From Incurvaria masculella (lineage: Eukaryota > Arthropoda > Insecta > Lepidoptera > Incurvariidae), in NCBI GenBank assembly GCA_946894095.1, contig OX335645.2, positions 21,289,001-21,353,000 on the forward strand: a stretch of DNA of 64,000 nucleotides, given 5' to 3'. A model generated the notes under the pieces. That model had not been told where the DNA came from and made no database searches. It saw only the letters and a list, made by a program, of their open reading frames with translations. The translations under genes and the position numbers were made by a program. This document shows, one piece after another, positions 42,776-52,354 of this stretch (position 1 is the first letter of the stretch; each line of letters starts with the position of its first letter).

Positions 42776-43147
42776 TTTTTTATATGACTGGACATGGATG
42801 GCTAATACCACACCTTCTGTCATGGTATTAGCCCAACACACCACATGGGAACTAGGTGCCATGCCAGGACCTTCCTTATATTGCACGGCTACATTGAACT
42901 GGATGGAAAACACGGTCAATTTTCATTGCCGCTTCGACCATCGTTCATCCAATGCGATTGTACCAACCCGGGCGGGATAAACCCTACCACCTAGTAAGTA
43001 AGGAAGGGGACCTACAGCTTAACGTGGAATCCGAACCACGGCCAGCCTCTCTCAACGGTCGTATGGTCACCCATCCAAGACCAGACCGGACCCAGCGTTG
43101 CTTAACGTAAGCCGAAGTGTCGCGCCACTGGGCCATTGAGGCTGACA
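42776..43147 (-). mobile_element. 5S rRNA-derived SINE (HaSE3-like), full length
   Basis: Minus strand. On the plus strand: tail complement TATGACTGGACATGGATGGC, body CCAACCCGGGCGGGATAAAC, then box-C complement TGGTCACCCATCCAAGACCA and box-A complement CCAGCGTTGCTTAACG, ending GAGGCTGACA. A small deletion sits in the 5S part (TTAACGTAAGCCGAAG instead of TTAACTTCGGAGAGCGAT...). It abuts the R4-like remnant at 43150. Confidence 0.85.
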
Positions 43148-43149
43148 AA

Positions 43150-43445
43150 CTTTAGGAGAGTGACTTCTCGAGGAGTTTTCTTTGATTCCTCCTGCACTTG
43201 ACCTCCGCCGCCGGAGGAGCGAGGCGCCGCGCACGGCGTGACCTGCGTGCCGGCGCCCAGCAGTCCGGCGGGAGCGGGGATCTCCGGGATGGGCGCGGTG
43301 GTGGCCCGCGGGTCTAGTACCACCACCCATCGTTCGAAGCCCGGCTCACGTCTGGGAGAGCGCCGCCCCCACGGCCAGAACCCAACGTCACGCTTGGAGG
43401 AGGCCCTCTCGACGCCGGTTGAGAAAACACTTTTTTCATAATATG
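43150..43445 (+). pseudogene. R4/Dong-like LINE 3' remnant, second copy
   Basis: GTGCCGGCGCCCAGCAGTCC, ACCCATCGTTCGAAGCCCGG and CACGCTTGGAGGAGGCCCTC match 28560-28740 in order and orientation. No endonuclease frame is retained. Comparing the two copies shows that the 28.66-kb hairpin arm is extra sequence. Confidence 0.6.
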
Positions 43446-43539
43446 TTTATGCATTAATTAAAAAGTAATTAATACATAATTAATATACTCAACATGTTGA
43501 ACTACTATGGGAATAGTTAAATTAATAGATCTATTTTAC

Positions 43540-43612
43540 GTTTATTGTACGATAAAGTGTACAAGAGGTAGAACATAATGCCTAAAATAATTTTCTACCA
43601 TCTTACCTTACA
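43540..43612 (-). mobile_element. LINE 3' UTR remnant (antisense)
   Basis: TTTATTGTACGATAAAGTGT, ACATAATGCCTAAA and ATTTTCTACCATC follow the 'TTTATTGTAC...ATGCC...TTCTCT' layout seen at 27.95 kb. ORF2 absent. Confidence 0.45.
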
Positions 43613-43655
43613 GTAAAAAGAGAAGAAAACGGTAGGCGCAAATAGAGTTACTTAC

Positions 43656-43687
43656 TCGACGTTCGATGGATCCAGCCTTCATCCAGC
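43656..43687 (-). CDS. Candidate 32-nt microexon
   Basis: On the minus strand TTTCATTTGTTTGTTTCAG (excellent acceptor) precedes and CGTCGA / GTAAGTAACTC (consensus donor) follows. Two frames are open: WMKAGSIERR (phase 1 in, 0 out) and LDEGWIHRTS (phase 2 in, 1 out). The first ends in phase 0 and joins directly to the candidate at 25234-25322. Microexons of this size are typical of neuronal and muscle genes. No repeat copy elsewhere in the window. Upstream exons, at higher coordinates, were not found with confidence. Confidence 0.5.
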
Positions 43688-44079
43688 CTGAAACAAACAA
43701 ATGAAAGTTTTAGCAACTTTATGCAAATCAAACAGATCATCAAAGATTCGTTAGTTCCAATCATAGGTACAGTTTGAAGATTTGATGGAGAAACTAGTAT
43801 ATTTACAATGAAGCGATCTATCCTGAGATATACAGGTGTAAACGACAGTTGGTCTTTTTAATTTGGTATTTAATGCATTAAAAAAAAAGGGAATATTAAC
43901 GGTTTCGATTGTCTTCAATATAACACGTCGAAAAATAATATTAACTTCAAGAGAGACATAGCACCAGATGACGCCTTTACGGTACAAAGTGAGTTCGAGT
44001 TAATAAAAAGCTCAGTTTTACTTGCAGTTCTAGTTGTCACGTCAACTCTCTTTTACTTTATACCCCCCAGTTTGTAGCA

Positions 44080-44360
44080 TAGCATAATGTGGCCCGGTGT
44101 ACGATTGCTCTATAGGTGTCGAGATGCTCTTCAGGAAGTCGCACCGTTCGTCGGAACAAGCGGCGACGTTGCGAGCCAGCACGGCCTACTTCGCCCCGGC
44201 CGGCGGCGCGGCGGTGGCGGCTCCGCGCTCTGTGCCTACCCGCACTTTGTACAAAAATCATTAATTATCAACGCACCCCCCTCTCACCCCTCCCCCGCCG
44301 ACCGACGCACCCCCCCAACCCCCGCGCCTCGACCGCGCCGCGCGCCGCCGAGACGAATCG
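44080..44360. other. GC island with C-runs
   Basis: CGGCCGGCGGCGCGGCGGTG, then CACCCCCCTCTCACCCCTCC, GCACCCCCCCAACCCCCGCG and CGCGCCGCGCGCCGCCGAGA. Overlapping open frames on both strands. No motif. G4-capable on the minus strand. Confidence 0.4.
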
Positions 44361-44669
44361 GCCCGGGTGCCGCAGTAAATTCAACATCCATTACTCCACT
44401 ACACGGGTGCGTATAGCGAACAGGGAACTCTGTGGAATCGCCAGTGTTTCAAAGTTTTACCCACGATACTTAATAAGATTCTACATTGAATTTGTGCCTT
44501 ACAATCGACCAATTAATAGGATGTTCTACGGCGATCATAGGTTATCGTAAGGAACGTTTAGTTAAATATTGTTCAGCAAATGCAAAATGCAACAAACAGA
44601 TAATGCATGTATCAGAGAAAGCTTTACCAGTGGTATATTTTGAAGAATGTTGTGTATGTGTAAATATTC

Positions 44670-45047
44670 CTTAAGGTCGGCCTGTAAGCATCAGAAAATT
44701 TCGCCTCCCATACAAACGTAGTTTACTAATAATTTGAAAACCACTGTTCCAACTTACTTGATATTTAGTATCTAATATTAGGCTACAAATATCTGTGTCT
44801 GCATGTCTTTGTTTTTTCGGTAAATGTGTTCTGGGTCAAACCACAGAGAAAACATAATTCGTATGAAGATTTTCTTTTTGATTTTATTTCATTCGGTTTG
44901 GATTTTTCAAAAAAACAAAAGCATGCAGACACAGATATTTGTTACATGATATTAGATATTAAATATCAATTTAATTGGAATAGCGGTTTCCAAATGATTA
45001 GTAAACTACGTTTGTATGGGGAGCATAGCTTACGGGCCGTTCTTAAG
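44670..45047. repeat. Inverted-repeat element (MITE-like), 378 bp
   Basis: Ends CTTAAGGTCGGCCTGTAAGC and the complement GCTTACGGGCCGTTCTTAAG. Arms of about 125 bp share CCCATACAAACGTAGTTTAC, ATTTAGTATCTAATATTA-type words and AAATATCTGTGTCTGCATG. The loop (44800-44925) is AT-rich. No coding and no clear target duplication. Confidence 0.85.
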
Positions 45048-46040
45048 CATTAAAATAGTTACAATGCAGGCATTCCACGTGCTCAAACTGATCTATTGTT
45101 AAAGCATTATTTGGGCAAAGGAATAATCGTTTTGTTGAAGATGAAGATTGTTATCCTTTCCATTAAATTATAAGTAGATTAGTAGTTATATCTACCGCTA
45201 TAGTTCTTAAAAAAATAAGTAGTTTTATTACAGTTGGCATTATTTGGTATTATGTCATTCGAGTAGAGAAACATCGGTAATGGTTCGCTTCAGTGACATA
45301 TATTGCGACTCTACAGACACCTTTTTGCCGTGTTTGGATCCACGTTCGTTCCATATTCAAATTTCAAATCGTCACGGTGACTGTTTAATTGTCGCACAAT
45401 GTTGCCAACCGTAATATTTTACATGTTAATGAGTGTTCCTTTTTCGAATCGACAAAATATTCGTAAATTTATTATGGCGGGACAACATTTGCCGGTGCTC
45501 TTGGATGCAGCCTTTCTATTTAACATGTGTGAAACAATAAGACATAATGCAACACTTTTGTACCTGTGTGCTCCCATTTTAAAAGAATATCAGTCTATTC
45601 CCTGCCGCCGTACTGCATTTGAAGACTAAGGATGAGATAAATAGTCGTAACTGAAATTAAAACAAATGCAAATCAGTATAGTTTCTTGCTACTTTTGACA
45701 CTACATAGTTAGTATTACTTTGGGTTATTCTTAGTTCAAGTTGCAAAAGCCGTAGTGAGAGACGAATGAAATATAAATCGTATGACGGATCACTGACAAG
45801 ATGGTACTCACAGAAAATCCAGAAATCACAACTCAATTTAATTGCTTACGATGACACGTTATAAAATATATTTTTTTGTAACTACCAGAACTAGAGCGGC
45901 TGTCGTTTTGCAATTCGATATATAATATCTTGGGCTATTTGCAAGTTGGGCTCTGCTTTATTATCTGTCTATGCCATCTCGACCTAGCGCGTATTACCGA
46001 ACCCATAAACATCATTAAAATTCTTTTTTTTTTACCCTAG
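45048..46040. other. No recognised gene
   Basis: AT-rich. A 76-codon ORF at 45399-45629 lacks motif and splice context. The end (46019-46040, TTCTTTTTTTTTTACCCTAG) is a strong plus-strand acceptor. Confidence 0.35.
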
Positions 46041-46400
46041 AGATCGTTATTACAAATCAGTTATCATAAAGTGTACTTATCCGAATGCATTGTCCGCCCC
46101 GCTGCGCCCTATAGACGTGAGGAGATCGGCGTAGGTGAGGCGCCGTCCGCGAAGGTGACAGCGGGTATCGTTATCGACGGCAGACGCGACACGGAGGGCG
46201 AGCGGCTTCTTGGTGCCAACGTCGAAGGCCATCCGTTATTACCGACACCGGACGGAGAGCTATCGAGCTCGCATCGACCCCTCCGGGGCGTAGAGCCTCT
46301 GATAGACGGCGCCGCGGAGTTTCGAATGATGTTGCACATATTCAGATTTATTAGGTCCTTGAAGACTTCCAACCGGCAAAACACGTTTCTCAAATACATA
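46041..46400. CDS. Possible exon; strand unresolved
   Basis: A GC-rich block open for about 100 codons on both strands. Minus: a Ser/Pro-rich peptide with SVSRLPSITIPAVTFADG and a stop after PTPISSRL. Plus: after the strong acceptor at 46040, a long frame including SAKVTAGIVIDGRRDTEGER with purine-first codon bias. A donor-like GCGTAG / GTGAGG lies at 46132. Neither product is recognised. It stands out from flanking AT-rich DNA and is not repeated. Confidence 0.3.
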
Positions 46401-46612
46401 TTGGTGCATATTATCGGCCCTACGATAGATCTAAGAACGTTTTTATTAATAGAAAATAAAGCTATTCAGTGTTTTAGACATTCAATAGTGTTTATTTATA
46501 TTATCTTTTCTTTATCGTTACATACGTTTATGGAAAAGTAAAAGAAAGTGTCAATTGGATTTATTTCAGTGTCATTATTTCGCTGAAATGTCTGTGCGTC
46601 CAAGAGGAACGG

Positions 46613-46983
46613 ATTTTTTTTTTTTTTATGTGACTGGACATGGATGGCTAATACCACAAGTTCTGTCATGGTATTAGCCCAACACACCACATGGGAACTA
46701 GGTGCTATGCCAGGACCTTCCTTATATTGCACGGCTACATTGAACTGGATGGAAAACATGGACAATTTTCATTGCCGCTTCGACGGTACCAACCCGGGCG
46801 GGATAAACCCTACCACCTAGTAAGTAAGGAAGGGGACCTACAGCTTAACGTGGAATCCGAACCACGGCCAGCCTCTCTCAACGGTCGAATGGTCACCCAT
46901 CCAAGACCAGACCGGACCCAGCGTTGCTTAACTTCGGAGAGCGATCGCCGAAGTGTCGCGCCACTGGGCCACTGAGGCTGACA
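46613..46983 (-). mobile_element. 5S rRNA-derived SINE (HaSE3-like), full length
   Basis: Preceded by a T-run (46614-46627, the A tail on the minus strand). It keeps the full 5S head: GGTCACCCATCCAAGACCAG, GCGTTGCTTAACTTCGGAGA, GCGATCGCCGAAG. Compared with 42.8 kb it lacks about 22 bp (CATCGTTCATCCAATGCGA) between CGCTTCGAC and GGTACC. Confidence 0.87.
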
Positions 46984-47059
46984 GCGTTAGTGCTGAAAAG
47001 GAACCTACGTGTACGGTTCCTGGCAGCTCTATTTTGTGTTCTCCAAGAATATCATACAG

Positions 47060-47190
47060 CAAGTGTAATAGTATCAAATCAAATCAATCAAATCAAATAC
47101 ATTTATTCAAAAATTAAGTTAGAACTAGTACAGAGATGCAGCTTGTCCTCAACTAAGCTAGGCTTGTGCTAGAAGACCAGCCATGACAGA
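47060..47190 (-). mobile_element. LINE 3' end with ATCAA-type tail (antisense)
   Basis: ATCAAATCAAATCAATCAAA runs into TACATTTATTCAAAAATTAA and then CTAGAAGACCAGCCATGAC. A microsatellite tail plus a TTTATT word, like the other LINE ends, but a different family. Confidence 0.45.
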
Positions 47191-47321
47191 TTTTATATGG
47201 TATTACTTAAAACAGTAAGCAGGGTACGATAATTTAACAATATTAAAGACATGTATAACATGAACATGTTACGTTTTTGACGCTTTGTGGAGCATATACA
47301 CGCGGCCCCATTTTAATAAGG

Positions 47322-47372
47322 ACATCTGGACATGGATTGCTATTACCGCACCTTCTGTCATAATATGTTGTC
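47322..47372 (-). mobile_element. SINE tail fragment
   Basis: ATCTGGACATGGATTGCTAT then TACCGCACCTTCTGTCATAA, as in the first 45 bp of the 5S-type copy at 42.8 kb. The rest is missing. Confidence 0.5.
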
Positions 47373-47449
47373 GCTCGATTTTGACGCTTATACAACAATG
47401 AACCCTAACGCAAACTTAACGCTTCCGGAGATCGTCATTATCTTTTGTT

Positions 47450-47890
47450 TCCTGGACGCTGGAGTCAGTTGGAGCCTTAACATGAGGTCCGTATTATTGG
47501 GGATCCACAACTCACCGCTGGTTTGGAGTCCCTGAGCCACAGACGTTTTGTGGGGTGATTCAATCTGTTCTTCAGGTACTACCTTGGACGTTGCTCTGTG
47601 GAACTTGCATCCCTTATTTCTCCTCATCCTACCTATATATCAACGAGAAAATAACAATTTAGAGGTTTTCTCGTTGCTATATCCGGAGCACCCGCCGCAG
47701 ATAATCACAGCACCTCTTGTGGTTGACATTAAGGTTTTGAGAACGAGCCGTTTCTCAAATTAATTTCTCTGCCGCAACGCCAGGATATGGAACTGTCTGC
47801 CGGCGGATGCCTTTCTTCATACCTAAAACCTGGGAGTCTTCAAACGTATTTTGAACAAGCTCGTTAGCTTAACAGTAGTCCGCAAATCCG
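47450..47890 (+). pseudogene. LINE ORF2 C-terminal remnant, other family
   Basis: One frame reads ESLSHRRFVG, a stop, then FNLFFRYYLGRCSVELASLI (the FYRYYxGxCSxEL motif). After frameshifts come LRTSRFSN, RNARIWNCLPADAF and NLGVFKRILNKL, the ORF2 'R...WNxLP...F' pattern. Several stops and shifts; an old insertion. Confidence 0.7.
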
Positions 47891-48189
47891 CTGGTATGGT
47901 ATTTCACTAAGCGTGGTTTCACGAGAGGTGTATTTGACTTTTCTGAGAAACTTTGGTCCTCAGCACAGCCGGTTTTTCATAAAAAAAACATTTCTTCTGT
48001 GGTAATAAATAGAGAGTGGGTTTATTTTTTCAAAATGCCTTATTTGATTTCCTTTTAATTGAGTTTGGAAGGAGTCCGTCATGTTTGCGAAGCTTCGCAA
48101 GGGATCCGTGACTACAAAACGTTTAAGAACTGATATAGAGTATAGAAAACATGTCAAACTTCAAACGGTGTGACATATAGTGTTTGCGT

Positions 48190-48430
48190 AGTTGTGCCCA
48201 CCTAGCCGTGTGGCGGCAGTGTCGCGGGGCGGGCGGGAGGGAGGGGTGGGGGTGTCTGGCGAGGGAGAAGTTGACTTCGGCACTTCGACAGGACGAGGGT
48301 ACGGGCAGGTCGAAGTCATCAGTCACTCGAACGCATCGGCTTTAAAGAGGGAAGAAAAGGGTGAGTGGCCCTCCGCCTACGTGACGCGCCGCGGTGACGT
48401 CGGCGGAAGCAAGATGGCGTATGAACTGTG
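48190..48430 (+). promoter_or_regulatory. CpG/G-rich patch with splice donor, CRE and YY1 sites
   Basis: GTCGCGGGGCGGGCGGGAGG and GAGGGGTGGGGGTGTC (G-runs), a strong donor AAGAAAAGG / GTGAGTGG at 48361, then GCGGTGACGTCGG (CRE) and GCAAGATGGCG (YY1/Pho, 48410). It could be a 5' exon with regulatory sequence on either side. No downstream exon identified. Confidence 0.35.
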
Positions 48431-48884
48431 TGTTACCGATCAAACTTTTAGCACGTATGCCCTCAGTACATTTGGGTCAAATGTCTGACAACCAGAGGTA
48501 GATTAATAATCAAGATGCACTGAGGGCGCACTATGGGTCGGGAATGTGTCATTGGTATTCCAAGAATTCTTCGAGAATTTTCGTTAATTTTATTGAGAGT
48601 TTGCAGTAAATATTTAAGTGCAGACCGCAAATTGCAGAAAATGTAAGACGAAAATAGGGTAAGCGTTACGAAGTGGTAGTTTTGTAATGTATCCTTATAA
48701 ATATAATTCTTCTGTACGTCTGTTTGTCACCTAACTCCTAAACGGCTGTACTGATGCAGAATACGATCAATCTTACCAGCCTGTCGCTAGTACAGTTAAG
48801 AATTTCGTTTTTATTTTATATTGTATACATTTAAGTTAGCTATTGTCATTTTCTTAATATCGATGATTATCTGTACTGGTGTGT

Positions 48885-48885
48885 G

Positions 48886-48920
<35 letters not shown>

Positions 48921-48922
48921 AA
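48885..48922. repeat. AAAT tetranucleotide microsatellite
   Basis: About nine TAAA units. Chance ORFs rich in FIYL repeats derive from it. Confidence 0.95.
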
Positions 48923-49044
48923 TAATAATCAACAAGCATTGTATATTGAACCGATTTCTGAAAGGAACACCGATCTCGTAATAACAAAACCACATGATTT
49001 CTGAGATAAACAATAGTCTTACAATATGAAAATAAGGTACGTAT

Positions 49045-49125
49045 ACACGCAAATAACATTACTTACCCGAAGGGGTAGGCAGAGATGATTGAGCGCCATC
49101 CGGTACAAGCGCAGCTCCCAGTGTT
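49045..49125 (+). repeat. Dispersed 'GGGGTAGGCAGAGATGATTG' repeat, copy 4
   Basis: CGCAAATAACATTACTTACC, CGAAGGGGTAGGCAGAGATG and GAGCGCCATCCGGTACAAGC match 9497, 11470 and 38622. Confidence 0.65.
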
Positions 49126-49470
49126 GCTTAAAATCAAGATCGAAAAGGCCGGGGTGCTGAGGCTAACGAGGCTTACATGCTCTGATATTACGGATGCCGA
49201 CCTTTATGAATTACAAAATTATGCTAAAGCTGCGTATCGAAACATCTGCTTACGTTATCCTAAACTATATAGTTTACGTACACCTACATTGGTATATAAA
49301 TGAAGTTTCATTCAGCTTTATGCACGCCTACTTGTGTGCATGTACGGCGACATCCCTGCGGCAGAACAAAATGTCGCCGCGCGCTACAAAACTTCACAAC
49401 GTTCCACAGAGCTCTCACTAGGGAGGTACCCGCCCATCGACATGCATGAGCGACCATTTCATTTTTTAAA

Positions 49471-49560
49471 TACAGTAGAACGTCGATTATCCGGACTAAT
49501 TCGGACCAGGGGTAGTCCGGATAATCGTAAATCCGGATTATCAACCTTACAGCAAAAAAA
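49471..49560 (+). mobile_element. Tigger/pogo-like terminal inverted repeat, solo end
   Basis: After TA, CAGTAGAACGTCGATTATCC begins, followed by GGACTAATTCGGACCAGGGG and an inverted GTCCGGATAATCG. CAGTAGAACCTCGATTATCCGG-type ends are those I know from Tigger/pogo elements. Only one end is present; no transposase or partner end. Confidence 0.6.
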
Positions 49561-49668
49561 AGTAAGTGAACTTGGAACAGCAGGTTTATTGACAGCTGAT
49601 TAAAAACGTATTCGCAGATGTGGTCCGATTCATCATGCCTCTCCAGCAGAGGTACTTTATGTTACCTA

Positions 49669-49857
49669 ATCAGGAATGAGGAATCCTGAGTCTTGAGTCT
49701 GAATCCTGAGCTTTTGTAGCGGTTTTCAAAGCGATTTTCTTGACGAAAATATTCCGGAGCATAATTTTTTTAATTGAACAAGGTTTTCGGGCGAAAAACT
49801 CGCTTTGAAAATCGCTATAAAAGCGGTTATCTAGACTCAGGATTCCTGATTCCTGAT
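49669..49857. repeat. Inverted-repeat element (MITE-like), about 190 bp
   Basis: ATCAGGAATGAGGAATCCTG with TCTGAATCCTGAG and GCGGTTTTCAAAGCGATTTT at the left. Complements GCTTTGAAAATCGCTATAAA, GACTCAGGATTCCTG and ATTCCTGAT at the right. Arms of about 60-70 bp. Confidence 0.8.
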
Positions 49858-50019
49858 AACTGAATGCCAAGAATAGACCTGCAGGCAGGCATTGTCACCA
49901 TGTTGTGTCTACAATGGAATGACAGAACGGATTGCGTTATTCTGTGGCTTATATTAGTTTAAAAATTGCGTGAAAAATCTCGTGCGAAGCCAGACAATAA
50001 AAAAATCATGTAGGTATAA

Positions 50020-50325
50020 AGACAAAGAGGAGACCTTATCGAAAATTTTAAAATATTAAATGGCCATTATGATGTAGCCAACTTTTATGCACAAAATGAA
50101 CACTATCGAGAAACTCCGTGGATATTCCCTAAGACTAAACCGAACTTGTACCAATTCCAACCTAAGAAAGTATTCCTAACTAACCGAGTAGTCTCTTGGA
50201 ACAAGCTACCACAAGAAGTAATAAGTGCTATATCAGTAAACAGTTATAAAAATCAACTTAAGAAGCATTTGAAAAGAAGAAAACTTATTAGTATTACTAA
50301 CAAAAAAAATATAAAAGATATTTAA
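50020..50325 (+). pseudogene. CR1-like LINE ORF2 C-terminal fragment
   Basis: Open from just after a stop (50017-50019) to TAA at 50323. It encodes RQRGDLIENFKILNGHYD, PNLYQFQPKKVFLTNRVVSW, NKLPQEVISAISVN and SYKNQLKKHLKRR. The RGDLIExxKIL ... RVVxWNxLPxEV ... SVNxxKNxL order is the C-terminus of CR1/L2-type reverse transcriptase ORFs. There is no start codon, so ordinary ORF finding misses it. The 101 codons are intact, implying a relatively recent 5'-truncated insertion. A MITE begins 23 bp downstream. Confidence 0.8.
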
Positions 50326-50347
50326 AAAGTGCACTCAAAACACGTAC

Positions 50348-50711
50348 TACACTGAGAAAAAATTATTGTTGGCCCAAGAAACTTTAACCCTGGAGAGCCG
50401 TCATAGTGAATTGGTTGCAACGACAACCTTTATTTTGTCGACCATATATACAATCTAACAAAGTAATTCTAGCAAAACATACTAGACATTGTTGCGCTCG
50501 CAACTTGCACTTTGTAACACTAACAGTGACCAAAGTTGTTACAGTAACAAATACGACTTTGTTTCAATGACAAAAAGCAATTGACAAAATAAAAGCTGCC
50601 CTGAGAAATAAGCTCGATTCGTTATAGTAACAACTTATTTTCATGCTTCAACAATTTTTTTCTGACAACGTGATTTTTGTCACTTTGTCAGCCTACTTTT
50701 TTCTCAGTGTA
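50348..50711. mobile_element. MITE with 15-bp terminal inverted repeats
   Basis: TACACTGAGAAAAAA (50348) and its exact complement TTTTTTCTCAGTGTA (ending at 50711) enclose 334 bp of non-coding, AC/GT-rich DNA. A DNA-transposon derivative; superfamily not fixed, since no clear target duplication is visible. It lies directly behind the CR1-like fragment. Confidence 0.8.
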
Positions 50712-50769
50712 CGCATAGAAGTACACGCATCAGCTTCAAGCTGCTAGTGTATAAATGAAAAATACTGAA

Positions 50770-51060
50770 TTCATCGTGGGCGAAACGATACTCACACCAC
50801 ACAGCACTGCTGGGGCCGCATCTACCGCGCATTTTGATAAATTTCCACGATTTATTTTATTTCTCGCCATTTTTTCGAGTGTCCGAGAGCGAGGGGGACG
50901 GAGCGATGACGCGGCAGCACCGAGCTCCAGTTTTAAAGTTAAAATACAACGCGTTTAACTTCGTGTTAGTATAATATTGTGCCGTTATTGGGTGCTTTAT
51001 TATAATGTCGGCTCGGCGCGGGCCCTGGAGGGGTTTAATGGACGTTTTGTGCGCCCTTAA
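50770..51060. other. GC-rich, repeat-free patch
   Basis: CATTTTTTCGAGTGTCCGAG, AGCGAGGGGGACGGAGCGAT and GGCTCGGCGCGGGCCCTGGA. A minus-strand donor-like complement (ACTCAC at 50790) has no good acceptor. Confidence 0.3.
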
Positions 51061-51284
51061 TGCTGATATTTGTATAATTTTAATGGTTCAACACTGCGCC
51101 AAAAGGCTCGGTGAAAAATATAGAAGTAACGCACATAATAACACCAGTACTTACTTGACCGATGGTTTTTTGTGAACTTATTTAGATATACGTAAACGTT
51201 TGAGCTAACGAGCTCTGTGGAGCATGCATCTCTCACACCTGCCCATCCAACCTACATTCAGAGTACTCGGTCAGAGTGCTCTTA

Positions 51285-51400
51285 TATGGGTGACAGATTT
51301 TTGAGTTTCAACCTTTTCTTAAATTCGTTTCTCTGCAGCAACGCTAGTCAGCCTGTGAGAGCATTTTTCCCATGCCTTCAATCTAAACCAGCTGGATTGC
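51285..51400 (+). pseudogene. Possible LINE ORF2 trace
   Basis: RFLSFNLFLNSFLCSNAS and FFPCLQSKPAGL resemble a badly decayed LINE C-terminus (compare NXFLCRNARIWN at 47.8 kb). Weak. Confidence 0.25.
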
Positions 51401-51406
51401 ACTGCA

Positions 51407-51567
51407 ATTTGTCAGCCTCGGTAGCCCAGTGGTGCGACGCCTTGCGATTCGATAAGCTGGGTTAGCACCTATGAGCGCGGTTGGGTTCTGGATGGGTGAC
51501 TATTTTCAACCACCCGGCCGGTCGTGGTTCGAATTCCACGTCAAACTGTAGGTCCTCTTCCTTAAAT
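51407..51567 (+). mobile_element. Diverged 5S-headed SINE, head only
   Basis: GTCAGCCTCGGTAGCCCAGT, TTCTGGATGGGTGACTATTT (box C) and GTGGTTCGAATTCCACGTCA, TGTAGGTCCTCTTCCTTA, then the match stops. It differs from the three young 5S copies in the box-A region (AAGCTGGGTTAGCACCTATG), so it represents an older subfamily. Confidence 0.7.
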
Positions 51568-51959
51568 TCGGCCACAGTCACAACCCTGTCGATTGTCCCT
51601 CAACTGAGCCGGTACACACCGGTTTGTCGACACGTTGTATCAAAGTGGCCTGCTAATTTTTTGTATTATATTTGGTCTTACAGCTGTCAGCATGCATGCA
51701 GCTTAGCTTCTATCTGGATAAGACTTGTAAGAATTGCATTTTAATGTATTATCTATTTCCATCTTGAGTACTCAGGTCTTAAACTAGGTACTAGAAATGG
51801 TTTAGTGTTTGCAGGTAACACCCATTAAAATACCTGAGGGTACAATACCTCAAGTGCTGCGTTCACCGGTTCACCATTCATCACGTCGGGCGCAAGCGTT
51901 AGTATTCCGAAGGCAATGGCCCACTTACGCAGCCTGCTCTGGCACCACGCCATTTCCCG
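51568..51959. other. No recognised gene
   Basis: A palindromic word (GAGCCGGTACACACCGGTTTG, 20 of its bases symmetric) lies near 51605. Otherwise unremarkable. Confidence 0.3.
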
Positions 51960-52210
51960 TCGGCGACAACACAAAAACATTACGCCACCCTTAAAAAGCG
52001 AAAACCTCCGCGATCCGATACAGAATAAATCGTCGTATCCGAACCCTTTTCTTTGAGGACGCGGGTAGTTGAGAAAAAAGTAATGGATAAGTTGTGTCGG
52101 GTGAGTGCGGGCTTCCGGTGCGGGGGTGAGGGGTGGGCGAGGGGGGGGGGGAGCGGGCAGGCGAGCGGAGTCGGCGGCCGCGATTAGCCCTGCACGGACG
52201 TGTGCCAATG
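51960..52210. other. GC island with long G-run
   Basis: GTGCGGGGGTGAGGGGTGGG, CGAGGGGGGGGGGGAGCGGG and CAGGCGAGCGGAGTCGGCGG. It shares GAGCGGGCAGG with 20021-20031. A KDEVWSMQYFS-encoding minus segment (52287-52319) with a GTAAGTACTC donor lies just beyond but has a poor acceptor. Confidence 0.4.
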
Positions 52211-52354
52211 TACATGCATACGATTTGGCACACTTCACAAAATTCGCACCCTTGATATGTATTTGAAAGCAAGTCATTATTGAGTACTTACAGAAAAATA
52301 TTGCATCGACCAAACTTCGTCCTTCTTATTTGTGAAGAAGAACTTTAGGTCACA

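Noticed and set aside
52287..52319. 33-nt minus-strand exon candidate (KDEVWSMQYFS)
   Set aside because: The donor is good but the acceptor (CACAAATAAG) lacks a proper tract, and the phase (0 to 0) does not feed the 43.66-kb microexon in either frame.
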